DNA from: Hybos culiciformis
Lineage: Eukaryota; Arthropoda; Insecta; Diptera; Hybotidae
Assembly (NCBI GenBank): GCA_964007475.1
Contig: OZ023275.1
Coordinates: 30,819,619 to 30,883,618 of the forward strand
DNA length: 64,000 nt
Direction: 5' to 3'
Every line of letters begins with the position of its first letter. Position 1 is the stretch's first letter. The translations under genes and the position numbers were made by a program. Of the stretch, positions 36,201 to 48,587 are shown one piece after another. Under the pieces are notes generated by a model. It did not search any database. It was not told where the DNA came from and worked only from the letters and a program-made list of their open reading frames with translations.

Positions 36201-37064
36201 AAATACAATACTATATTCTACAGATATAATATTCTACAGCTTCTTGATATTAATTAGTTCATACCTAGAAAACTTAAAATTAACATTACTAAATGAAAAA
36301 ATTTAAAAATAATAGTTATAAAATATAAGCCAACAGAAAGTTTTTAATTGTTAAATAATTCGTAAATTTTATAAAAACATTTCTACATTTGCACAATCTT
36401 CATATTGATAAAATCATATCGTTCACTGGCATAGTCATTTTTATGAAACAATAAGTTTGTAATCATAAATAATAAAGATTTATAAAAAAAAAACCAATTC
36501 ACTTTTTTTTTCAATATTTAATTCTAATAAACGCACGCACGTTAAGAGCTTTTAAGATATTAAATAAAATTTTTTGACCGCACAAATTTTCTAATGACTT
36601 TATTATTATTTGAAAAAATATTTATTTTTTTTTTATTTGTGTCTAATTTATGTGACTTCTAGTTATTTTGATAACTTCAATCAAATAAACATATTAAATC
36701 TAGTATTTAATTGTAAATTAAAGAAATAACTTGCTTGAGCGACAATAATTAATTGAACTTTAATTCCAATTATAACCGACTATCTTATATGTTTTCAAAA
36801 ATGTTTAAATACAAAATTATTTAAAAACTTAAAAATGTGAACGAAATTATAGTATATATAGTCATTAAAATAATCAAAAAGCAAAGCAATAATACTAATT
36901 TTTGTTAAACAAATTAATTGAATCTATTATTCTTTTTTATATCGATATTAATTCAAATTTGAATTAGAAATAAAAGTCTGTATTAGAAAAAAAATCTATT
37001 AGGGGAGTAAAGCTTGAACAAAAGATGTAAAAAAGATACTGGGAAAATTCATTCACATATATCA
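33261..37064. other. AT-rich intergenic DNA, nothing recognised
   Basis: TATATA repeats around 34660-34690 and a few (AAT)n runs near 36005. No gene or transposon border recognised. Confidence 0.55.
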
Positions 37065-37161
37065 ATACTATGTTTACAATACTATGTTTACAATACTATG
37101 TTTACAATACTATGTTTACAATACTATGTTTACAATACTATGTTTACAATACTATGTTTAC
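37065..37161 (+). repeat. Minisatellite, 14-bp unit, seven copies
   Basis: The unit AATACTATGTTTAC is repeated seven times head to tail (ACTATG at 37067, 37081, 37095, 37109, 37123, 37137, 37151), with no visible changes between units. Confidence 0.97.
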
Positions 37162-37241
37162 ATACTGTACACATGCAATACCAAAGATGACATATTATCT
37201 TTGGCAATACGTACTATATGCAGGTCTTAGAGAATGAGTTG

Positions 37242-38101
37242 TGAGGTTGCCAGTTTTCCCAAATGATGTATCGGGAATTTAGAAAAAAAAATTTGTGTTT
37301 AGGCAGCGTTGGATTTACGGATAGACACACTACTTAGGCACTTGCCTAAGGTGGCAGTTTTGAAGGGGCAGCAAAATAAAACAAAAAACCGATAAAAAAA
37401 AAATTAAATTTTTCAACAATAAATAAATTTTTCTGTTTGTAGGATTGAATATGTTATTAATGTAGAAAAATATTATAAGAACGTATTTCGAAATGTAGAA
37501 ATAAATCTTGAGAATTTATCTGTCACTAGCACATTGTTCTGCTGAAAGCTCGTTTTCTTCTTAGAATAGAATTAAAACTTATCTTCAATCACAATTGAAA
37601 GAAACGAAATTAAATTAAACAGTAAATAGAGCTCATTAAATAATACAATTTGTTTCTTATTTAAATTCAAATAACTCTAAAATTCCCAAAAAGTGCCTAG
37701 GGGCGTAAATCTGCTCCTGTGTTTATTGCAAAAAAAAAAAATTATTCATAGTTAATTAAATAAAATATTATAAACGAAACTAATTCGTATAAAAAAAACA
37801 TTAACAGTAAGAGAAAATAAAAATTTGTTGAGACCATTAAAACAAGTAAAACAAATGTTTGCTTTAATTGCTCGCAATTTTCATGTAATTCAAACTAACA
37901 CAGATTTTATCACAAATTATAACAAAAATTAAAAATATTGAAATAAGTTAAAGACAGAGATTTGCAGTATAAACATTAAAAAAAATAATTGTTGATGAAA
38001 AAATGAATTATTTGTGGTAAATCGGGAATGAAGATTGTATTTCGTGAATCAACAATTTTAATTTTAATGTCGGGAAATTCCCGCCGAAATCGGGCAACCG
38101 T
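37242..38101. mobile_element. Transposon relic with GGTTGCC ends, hosting a nested hAT
   Basis: The left end (GAGGTTGCCAGTTTTCCC) and inverted right end (ACGGTTGCCCGATTTCGG) are similar, and TCGGGAATTT recurs inward at both sides. This resembles hAT ends, but I see no target duplication. It is interrupted by the element at 37302-37717. Confidence 0.5.
37302..37717 (+). mobile_element. Nested hAT relic with transposase tail
   Basis: The ends CAGCGTTGGATTTACG (from 37304) and, inverted, CAGGAGCAGATTTACG are of the hAT kind. TGTGTTTA occurs directly at both borders (37294-37301 and 37718-37725); with canonical CAG ends the 8-bp duplication would be matched at six positions. The interior near 37515-37620 reads like the hAT C-terminal dimerisation box (SAESSFSS, then NRIKTYLQSQL), broken by stops. 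Confidence 0.65.
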
Positions 38102-39329
38102 AGATGTGATTTTTTTTATTAAAGCTATAAAACCTATATCCCTATATGTTTTAAACAAAAACTAGAAATAAGTACACATATATATTTATTTTTTATTTTT
38201 AAAAATAAAAAAAATTATAAAATCATAATATATGTTCATTATCTTTTTATCTATTTAACAAGACTATTGTGTTCTTATTAAATATAGTACTACGTAAGGC
38301 ACTTGTAAAACATTAAGCAACAAATTTAAAATAACTTTCAATCAAGGCACTACTTATACAAAAAAATATTGATAAGGATAGTAAATTTTAATTCACTTTG
38401 ATATTTCTTAAAATAAAGTTTATAAAAAAAATAAAATTGAAAATTTTAAAATTAAAATGCATATTTATTTTAACTTTAAGTAATAATCTTCAATTTAATA
38501 TCGTACAAGATTAAACAGAAGCTTGTTATCGGACAACTTTGATTAAAAACACTAGAGCTAAATTTACGTTTGAAAATATTTGCATTACACTTGTCCCAGA
38601 TTCGTGTTATATTTGTAAAGCGTCCTTTTACTAAATTGAAACGTAATGGTCGAAAAGGTTTAAAACATATTTTTGGAAAAAGTGTAGCTATAACAGAATT
38701 TATTTTTAAATTGTCATTACTACACAACAAATAAGTATAATAAGAATATTATCAAAAATTACAACTTAAGTATTTGAATTTTTTAATTACGAAAAAATTA
38801 GTTATTTGTGTTTTTATTAGTTTATTAAAGGATAAGGACCACGTTATTCGCGAGGATATTCAAATAAATGACGTATTATTTTGCTTCTAAGGTATTTCTA
38901 AGGTATTACTTAAAGACTATTCATTGGTTTAATATTAAGGATTAAAATTTGAAATTTAGGATAGGGTGATTAGACGTACCAATTTTAGTGGTAGGTACCC
39001 CATTTTCACTCTTCGAACCACATGCTCAAACCGTACGACATTCGCCCAAACATACCCCGATTACAACGCAATACTAAAACGAAACAAAAACTTTTTCTCT
39101 ATGATATGAAAAATACTTAACAGTGATCCAAAATTTCTGTCGACGTTATGCTATTTTTAAGAAATTTTCAAGAACGTTGTATTGTTTACCTAACATAATA
39201 CATATAGTTGCCATTCCTTTTTCTGGAGTTGGCATACAACATTGGAAGAAAAAAAAATAGTCACCCTTGTTGAGGAGAATTAGTACATTGTTTTTATCTT
39301 AACATTTTTATCTATTTTTTTTTTTTTAG
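38102..39329. other. Intergenic or intronic DNA upstream of the otopetrin exons
   Basis: No exon recognised. At 38962-39267 a possible MITE has weak inverted ends (AGGGTGATTA and AGGGTGACTA) but no clean target duplication. This stretch may be an intron of the otopetrin gene, whose first exon is not seen. Confidence 0.45.
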
Positions 39330-42300
39330 TGATTACGACGACTCAAAAATAACTGAAGAAGCAAGCCTTATTGGAATGAAAACAATTTCAAAATCTTCCT
39401 CGGCTAAACAATTAACAAATTATCAAAACTTCAATAATAGTGGTATTTATAATAATAATACTAATAAAAAGAAAAAGAATAATAAATACAAATATAATAG
39501 AAGTTATTCAGATTGTATAAGCGAACTAACTGATAACGATTGTGATAATAATCAATATATTAATACTAATTCAAAAATGCCTAATCAAGCAATTACTCAC
39601 CATTTACCGATATCACCTTTAGTTGAAAACGGAGGGTTGAATCAACATTCAATAGTAGCACAACGTCAAACTATGAGACGTAATGAATCTAATAATTCAG
39701 TAACATTTCCAGAGGAATTACAAATTACTCGAAGGCCATCAATTTATTTACAAGTTAGTATTAAAATTTATACATCATACGTACTTGTTTGTAGATTAGT
39801 AAACAGTTAGAAAAAAAAAATTAATTAACTAACTAATCCGCAAAAAAATGCATACAATTTTTATTCTATTTTCTAGGAAATAATGAGCACTAGACGCCCA
39901 TCAGCTGTAATGTCAGCATTGAAGTCACCTCAGAGAGTCAATAAATTGGGGTAAGTCATTGACATACATTTATTAATTTTAAATTATATACATTTATATG
40001 TACCTATGTGTCTTTAAAGAAATTATATTGATATGTATGCATTTTTTGTAGATCACTTCATGAAAATCCTCATAGCGGAAGTACAGCTTCAATTAATTCT
40101 GACGGAAGTTTTATAATGATAAAACATCATGATAAAATTCCAAGTCATGGAAATTCAGATTTAGCTTTACAATCAAAAAGAAAAAACCGAAGAATTGGAG
40201 AGTAAGTTATTCTAAAAATTTAATTATAAAACCAAAAAATTTTATCAAATGTGTTATAAAAACTTAGGCATCTTGAAACTGTAGGATTTGATCTGCTAAT
40301 AGAGAATATAAAATTGACAAATTTTAGAAATAATTCGAAAGAATAAATCTAATAATTTTCGACTTCTTTTCTAACATTTTTAAAAAAATTAAATCAATTG
40401 AAAATTAGGGTTAGTATTTTTAGTATAGTTTTGGCTGAAAATTGAAACAAATTATTCCTTTACACTTCTTTTAACAAGATCCGTAAAAAAAATTCTTTAA
40501 ATATTTAAAAACACATTAATTTTTTAAAAAAAAATTTCAGTGATGCATTATCGACGGCACTTTCAACATTATATTGCAAAGTTTTGGTAATCATGGGAAT
40601 TGCTATGCCAGTAACTGATATCATATCTAAGAAAATTCCAACCTACATTTATCAGGGATTTTATATTTATCTATATGTTGGAAGTATTATGTTTGTATTA
40701 TTTGTTTATGCAACGACTTTTAAAAATAGAACTTTATTCAAAATTTTAAAAAACTATCGTAAGTTAAATAATCGTAATGAAAATAAATTTACTCTGCATT
40801 ATTTAAATTTATGTATATATAAGTACATCAATTTTAGATGAAAAAGCAAATAATGTTCATCTGCGTAGAAAAGCTGCTCATTTTGGAAGTTTTTATCTTA
40901 GAGTCGGAGCAATCGCATTTGGTATTGGCACAATGGTATATTCTGGTTTAGAGTTTGGTCAATATTTTGAAATGAATCGAAGTCCAGGGTGTAAGGATAT
41001 TTTCAAAGCATTAACACCTGGAGCCAGAATGTTTCTTTCAATAATTCAAATGCAGTTTATTTTTCTCAATACAACAGATCTTGATATGGCAAAGCATGTA
41101 GGTAGAAGTGGAACTCATGTATTTTGTCAAATAAAAATATTATAATAATATAATTGGTTTTTAGAAAGTTATAGCACGTTTTGGTCTTATGCACATGGTT
41201 GCAACTAATTTATGTGAATGGCTTTATGTTCTTGTAGAAGAGACCCGACATGAAATTGTTCATTTTGGTCACAGTAATCACGCACCAAAGAATAATTTTA
41301 TATTAAAAGTACATGATGATGAAATTTCAAAACCTTTATCATTATCAGAGCAATATGATTCCAATGAAGATGTATTCATCAATTCAATGAACATTTCAAT
41401 ATCTAATTCCACTTTAAAGAAAATAAATAATCTCCTAACAGATTGCGAAAGAACAAATATTATGGGGAGTTTAGTCCAGAATGCGGCACCATTTTTATTT
41501 CCATGCACCATTGAATATTCTTTAATTTGTGCCGGTAAGCCGCAAAACTTTTTGATAAATTTGCTTTATGCATTATTCTTTTCTCAATATTCTAGTGATT
41601 TTATATGAAATGTGGAAAAAAGTTAAATCAATAACAGAAATTGCAAAAACAAGAAAGGATTCGATGAAACCAGTTAGTCTTAAAAATGCTCATCATTTTT
41701 CTGTGGATTGCTCCAGATCGCATCGTGGTTTATTTGTTGGAATTTTATGTACAGTTATGACTATAATTTCTATGATTATGTATTTTGTACTTTACGAAGA
41801 GCCAGAATACGAAACATTTGCCATGTTAGAAGTGACAATTTGTGAAATTATATTGTACAGGTGAGAATTCCACTTAAGTTAATTTTTTAATAAAAATTTA
41901 AAATAAAATAAATTTTCTATATTTTAATATTATATATTTTAAAAAATTACATTTTTATTCTTTTTTAGTTTTATGACTGTTGGTGTAGTAGCTGCAATGA
42001 TTCGAATGAGAGATTTGAAATACGTGAAAAAAGCAAATGATTCCATGTCATTAGATTGTACCCTATTAGTTCTAGCACAAACCGGGGTTTTTATTTATAG
42101 CATGTTTAGCATATTTGGTAGTTATTTTGCTATTGCTGGTGGCCCAATCGCTTATGGCTTAGAAGGATTATGGGCTGAAGTATTCGGTATATTTCAAACA
42201 TCCTTACAAACTTTATTTATTTTAAATGCTTGTGGAAGACGTTGTAGAGGTTCACAACAACAAAGACATAAACCTGGTAGAGAAATCATAACATTTATTT

Positions 42301-42506
42301 TAATAGCAAACGTTTCACTGTGGTTCATAAACACACTAATAAAAGGAAGAGCTGTCTTCCGAAAGAGTCATTTGGAATTTTTTGGAATTTGGTCGTGGAC
42401 CATAATTACTCACATTTCTATGCCCTTAGCTATATTTTATCGATTTCATTCAACAATATGTTTATTTGAAATTTGGAAATCCGCATACAAAGCTAAAGGT
42501 CTTTAA
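39330..42506 (+). CDS. Otopetrin proton channel (5' end incomplete)
   Basis: Eight exons with GT..AG borders and consistent phases: 39330-39753, 39877-39950, 40052-40201, 40541-40758, 40838-41097, 41165-41534, 41596-41860 and 41969-42506. From the first in-frame ATG (39376) this gives 750 residues. The first three exons encode a polar N-terminal tail rich in Asn and Ser. The membrane part starts in exon 4 (DDALSTALSTLYCKVLVIMG) and shows otopetrin blocks: IYQGFYIYLYVGSIMF, AHFGSFYLRVGAIAFG, GLEFGQYFE, QMQFIFLN, ARFGLMHMVATNLCEW, and near the end FGIWSWTIITHISMPLAIFY. The family has 12 membrane helices and conducts H+; insect members take part in acid sensing. Exon 1 begins at an acceptor (TTTTTTTAG), so an upstream exon with the true start is likely but not located. 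Confidence 0.93.
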
Positions 42507-43490
42507 TTTACATTTTATAAATACCTATATCTAAATGAATTTAATTAAAGAAATTTTGATTAAAATTCCTTCTAATATGTAATAGTTGAATTTAAAAGTT
42601 ATAAAGGTTCAACAAGCTAATAAAATGTATCAACTCGACATATCATGCATAATACAAGCATATTAAAATCTTGGTCGATCATAAGGGAACATGAAGGTGC
42701 AACATAGAAAATATCCCCCAACCAAATAAAATCTAGCTGAAGGAATTAATATTTAAAAATTAATATAGGAAATTATACCTACAATATTCAATCAGAATCA
42801 TATATATCATTATTTATTACGACATGTAGTAGAAATTAGAATTAAACTTTAATAATAGTTAATAATAATAATTTAATATTTTATATATATATACGTTATA
42901 TACAAAACTACATTATAAAAAGAATTATTTGCTAATCAAATACTTAATATATCAATGTTACCTGCTTTATTTATCAAGTTATGCAACTGAAAAATGCATA
43001 ATTATATATTATATTAGAAATAAATTAGATAATAATTTACTAAAACACTGTTAAAATTTCTATATTTTTTTCTAAATACTATGTGCTTACTTATGTTTCA
43101 GATTTTAAGATTATTACTTCATATTTAATTTTTTTCAAATCTTCAAAACCAAGGATAATATATATGTTTTGCATACACGAAGAGAAAACTTTTTTTTCAG
43201 CTTCCAATCCTGACGTAGTCATAATCATATTCTATTATTCTTGTTCATCAAAATTTAAAAGTAAACTGACAAAAAAAAACAAAAATTATCTACTTAGGAT
43301 TCTAGCTAGGCGATATAAATTATACTTTCATTCACAATAATTCACAACAGTATATAATAATACTGCCAGGTACTTATGTGTAAAAATATGAAATTAAATG
43401 ATGGCACGCAACAATTGATTAACAGCTTAGACGTTTCATTGATTTATAGCCGCAGCGACGAATTTATGATTATTCATGAATACGCTGGAC
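42507..43490. other. AT-rich DNA downstream of otopetrin
   Basis: Probably 3' UTR and intergenic DNA. No further gene recognised before the hAT element. Confidence 0.55.
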
Positions 43491-44219
43491 CAGTGGTCGC
43501 AATTACGTGGCACGCGTGCCAAGATTGGCACTCGTCGATTTGAGAATAATGGTCGAAAATCAATTAAGAGAAAATGATATAATATTTAACATGGACGATG
43601 AACTTCTAAAGTTGTGGCAAAGTCTTCCAAATCAGTTTTCATCATTAAAAAAGCTAGCAACAGCTGTATTAACAGTATTTCCTTCAACTTACTTTTGCGA
43701 ATTCTTATTTTCTCAAATGCATGTAATTTTAACCAAAACTAGAAACAGAATGGCTAGTGACAATTCCAAGGCTTGTGTTGCTTTTAAAATAACCAATTAC
43801 ATAACAAATATAGACCACTTAGCGTCGCAATTTATACAAAACAGATCTCATACTGGACAACAGTAGAAAAAATATTGTGTTCCTTACTAATTTAAGTAAA
43901 CTTTTATTTATTATTTAGTTTTTGATATTTTTTATTTTTCGTTGTTTAATTCTTATTATGTTTTGTTTAATTTAATTTCTGATATTGAAGAATATATCTG
44001 ACATTTTTGTTTTCTTTTAATTAAATATATTTAGCTTTTTTTTATATAAATTTATATTTAAATATAAATAAAAACAATGTATAAATGAAATAAATAAAAA
44101 TTAATATATAAAAACGAATAAGTAAATATTAATTTCTTACATCTCATCCCCGCCGAAATAATGATATGAAGAAAATCATCTTTTTTGGCACGATACCTAA
44201 AATCTAATTGCGACCACTG
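43491..44219 (+). mobile_element. Internally deleted hAT element with 8-bp target duplication
   Basis: Perfect 15-bp inverted ends, CAGTGGTCGCAATTA, with weaker pairing further in (around GTGCCAA). Both ends are flanked by CGCTGGAC (43483-43490 and 44220-44227). The interior retains only the last part of the transposase, so the element is non-autonomous. Confidence 0.95.
43507..43866 (+). pseudogene. hAT transposase C-terminal fragment
   Basis: A frame of about 119 codons starting almost inside the left inverted repeat. The box LATAVLTVFPSTYFCEFLFS followed by KTRNRM is the hAT dimerisation domain (usually TVFGSTYxCESxFS). The catalytic core and BED zinc finger are absent, so it is a deletion product and not an active transposase. 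It ends in an ordinary stop near 43866. Confidence 0.8.
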
Positions 44220-44408
44220 CGCTGGACGAATTTTAAAAATCAATGAGCCAGCCATGAAATTGGCTTGCAGACACTAGTAGGATTAATTACTGAAAAACAC
44301 ATCTATATTATATAAGTACTGATCATTTTTCGAATTACTTTTTTCATATCGGATGAGCTTTTTTTTTTGGTTCCACAAATTTTTTTTCCAGCTTTTTTAA
44401 GCCATTTC

Positions 44409-44807
44409 CAGCGTTACCAACTTAGGGGTTTTCCCCCTAGATTTAGGGGTTTTTTTTGTTGACAGAGGGATTTTTAGGGGGTAATTTGTTTCAGGGGGTT
44501 TTTTAGGGGGTAATTTGTTTCAGGGGGTTTTTTAGGGGTATGATGTATGATCTTAAAAGCGAAGATTTAGATGATTTTGATTGCATTTCATAAGATACCT
44601 TATTTGCTAATTTTATTATAAATAAATAATTTTATTATTTATATAATTTACGATGTGCGTTATATATTTTTCTTCAAGCATCTATTTGAAATCCTCATAG
44701 GTATATAAGTGTAGCTGTTATAATATCTATAAAAAAAAATTTAGGGGTTTTTTAGGGGGAAATTTTATTTTTTTAGGGGGAAACATTTGAAAAGGTTGGT
44801 AACCCTG
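44409..44807. mobile_element. hAT MITE rich in G runs, 8-bp target duplication
   Basis: The ends CAGCGTTACCAACTT and, inverted, CAGGGTTACCAACCTT are flanked by GCCATTTC on both sides (44401-44408 and 44808-44815). The interior has many G4-G5 tracts (TTAGGGG, CAGGGGG), and a unit of about 29 bases, beginning GTAATTTGTTTCAGGGGG, occurs twice in tandem around 44480-44537. No coding capacity. Confidence 0.93.
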
Positions 44808-44949
44808 GCCATTTCCACCCAGCTGCAGTCACGATTTAAAAATTTTTCAAGCCGCATCTGCAAGAAATTAAAAATATGGCGAATGGGCCGCAGCCGCATT
44901 AAAAAATACGGCGTCTAGCATGATTACAAAAGACACTGATTTCATATTG

Positions 44950-45269
44950 GTGTTTCTCCCAGGATTTTTATTTTTCTTGAATACAAAATATTTTAACATA
45001 AAAATATTTTGATAGTGTCAAAAAAATACAAATTCTCCGGAGAATAATTTTTTTTACTTTTTTTTATTATTTCTTTCAAGAGAAAAAATGTCTTAAAAAT
45101 TCAAATCAAAACAACTTTGATTTGACAGTAATGATGTTTTTTTGTACAGAATATTTTAATACATGCCTTGGGGCTTGAAATTTTTTTGACATTAAATTAC
45201 ACTAACAAAATACATTAGGAATATTTTTATTCAGAATATTTTTATTCAGAAAAATCCTGGGAGAAGCAC
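44950..45269. mobile_element. MITE with ends GTGYTTCTCCCAGG
   Basis: The inverted ends GTGTTTCTCCCAGGATTTTT and GTGCTTCTCCCAGGATTTTT differ at one base. TATTG occurs directly outside both ends (44945-44949 and 45270-45274), a possible 5-bp target duplication. About 320 bp, non-coding. Confidence 0.75.
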
Positions 45270-45397
45270 TATTGTGTTTTAAATTTTTTTGTTTTTTTTT
45301 TAATTTGTAATTTTTGCTTGTGATGAATTTCTCATAACTTTTTATGTATCGGCGCCTAGCTCGAGTGCTTCAATTACTTTGACACTATCTGCAGTAA

Positions 45398-45968
45398 TGC
45401 TAGAGATAGAGTCGACGTAATTCACGCGCGTATGCGCGCGTAAAAAAAATAAAAAAAAACTGTTTTTTTTACCTGTTATGCTCAACGCCGTTCACATGCG
45501 AAAAACAAAAGAGAAAAAGAGAAAAATTAAATTAGAAAAATAAAATGGATTCTGTTTGTAATATTTTTATAATGCTTTTTAATTTATTTATAACTTAATA
45601 AAACATAAAAAATTTTAATAAATTTGCAATAAATAATTATTTAATTTTTATTTTTGAATATAATTATATTTATGAACTTTTTTATTTTATTAAATAATTA
45701 TTTGTTTGTAAAATTTTTTTTTTCTAAATACAACAAAATAAACAACACAATTTTTTTTTCTAATTACAACAAAATAAACAACACAATTATAAACAAATGA
45801 TTTCCACAATGTACGGCGTAAAATACTGGGAAAGTTAAAATATTTCAACTTTTACGCGCGTAAGCTACGTTTTACGTCGTTGCGTATAGCCGGTCTCATA
45901 CATTTTCATACAATTTGATTTTTTACGTGCGTACACGCGCGTGAATTACGTCGACTCTATCTCTAGCA
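45398..45968. mobile_element. MITE with long inverted ends and TAA target duplication
   Basis: Inverted ends of about 49 bp starting TGCTAGAGATAGAGTCGACG; the first 34 or so bases are identical, then ACGCGCGTA differs slightly. Both ends touch TAA (45395-45397 and 45969-45971), which fits the TWA target of PIF/Harbinger elements. Unusual CpG-rich ends (CACGCGCG) around an AT-rich middle. The right end lies 223 bases before the Roc1a start codon. Confidence 0.85.
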
Positions 45969-46191
45969 TAATAATAAATAATTCACAATCACAAATTCGT
46001 CATGGATTTTTATACATTTTCAGGAATCTGGCAATCTTCATTGTTCATTTTTATTTAAATTTTTTTAATCATTCATTTCAGACTTTCAGTCATTCTAATT
46101 TTTTTCTCCAATTCAATTTTAATCTGAAGGGGGAAGTAACTAAATTAAAATTTTTTTTAGAATTTGAAAACAAAAGAAGCAAAAATTTGTA

Positions 46192-47136
<945 letters not shown>

Positions 47137-48240
47137 TTTAGAAATTTTACTAAATTTCAAAATTTTCTTTTTTTTTTATAATATCTTGTAATTTTTTTTT
47201 TTTTTTTTCAAATTAGTTTCAAAATAAGAAAATTAACTTCTTTTTTTTTTAATAAGATGTGAATTCAGAATCAACAACAAAGTAAAGAAATATAATTTGA
47301 CTTAAGAATTTAAATGTTATTTGGAATATTTTCAGATTCTAGATCCCTGCCAGCAATAGTTTTAAAAGTCGTCTTCTGAAACGTTATATTTTAATACATG
47401 ATTTAATTAAGTACGGTTAAAAAAATATTAGACGGTACGAAAAACTGGACACTTTTAACATTTTGAACAAATTCATTTTTGTTCCATAGTAGATAAGTTT
47501 TTTTCTTGAGATTTTTTTTCCATCATTTGGATTTGGAAACTAAAAAAGTAATAGGTATATAGGTTCTAAACTCTTATTCGTCATTACAAACTGTTAATTC
47601 GATAGCAATCAGTCCTATTAATTAAAATTTATAGTTTTCGATGTCAAAGCTAACCAAAAAAAAAAATAATCCTTAAATGATTATCTCTAATGAAGTAGGT
47701 AAGGTAGGTAATCATTTTTTTTTTATTTATTTTCGGTGCACAATTATTTGGAATTTACAAATGAGTTAGATAGAGATTGTCAAGCATTAAAATGCATTAA
47801 ATATTTTAAATTTTTCGCAAAATAAACAAAAATTTTTCATATAGTAGTCATTTTATTTATTATTTTAAGTTCTTTTTTAACCTTAATATTATATCCATTA
47901 TTACTTATACTTATTTTTTTATATTTTTTATTTATTTTTTTTTTTTTATTTTTTATTTATAACTAAAATTTTATTAAATAAAGATAAGTAAATTTTTATT
48001 ATTACAGAATTTATAATCAATTTTAATAAAAGCGCAATACTCTTACTTGTTATAACTTTTTTTTATCATAATTATCTAATATCCAAATTGAAAATACTTA
48101 CAATTCTAATATTAATCTAATTTTTTTTATACAGCTTTTAACTATAAATTTTTTTCAAATGAATTTTTGTTTTCTAATTCACTTTAACATTTTTGTAACT
48201 CTTAAAAAAAAAAACAAAAAAATTTTAAAGAAAGTTATTA

Positions 48241-48292
48241 TGATTTACGATTGAATGTAAAAATCTTTCGTAAGATTTTTATGTTCGATCGT
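48241..48292. repeat. Hairpin of the TTACGATCGAACGTAAAAATC family
   Basis: A nearly perfect palindrome: TTACGATTGAATGTAAAAAT at one side and, inverted, TTACGATCGAACATAAAAAT at the other, with a very short loop. Same sequence as the ends of the element at 48432. Confidence 0.8.
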
Positions 48293-48431
48293 AAAACAAC
48301 ACATAATAATCCTCCTGTTCAAGTTTGAGAAATTTAAATTTATTATTTTTGAGAGAATATTGAATAATGGGAAAAAAAAAAAAACAAAATTAAACGTTTT
48401 TAGTAAATTTATATTTACTTTAAGAGGTCTA

Positions 48432-48587
48432 TTATGAATTACGATCGAACGTAAAAATCTTACGAAAATTCTATTCTCAAATTCTATTTTGATAAAACTT
48501 AATGAATGTACATTTATAATTTCATTCGAATCGAAAGCAGAATATGATTTTCGATAGATTTTTACGTTCGATCGTAATTAATTCATA
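48432..48587. mobile_element. Small foldback MITE
   Basis: Inverted ends of about 28 bp (TATGAATTACGATCGAACGT at the left, the same with a small insertion at the right) around an interior of about 100 bp. No sure target duplication. Confidence 0.65.

Noticed and set aside
37065..37161. CRISPR-like array
   Set aside because: Units are 14 bp, directly abutting and without spacers, in an insect genome; a minisatellite.
38962..39267. MITE upstream of otopetrin with AGGGTGA ends
   Set aside because: Inverted match of only about 10 bases with no exact target duplication; mentioned under the intergenic entry but not called as an element.
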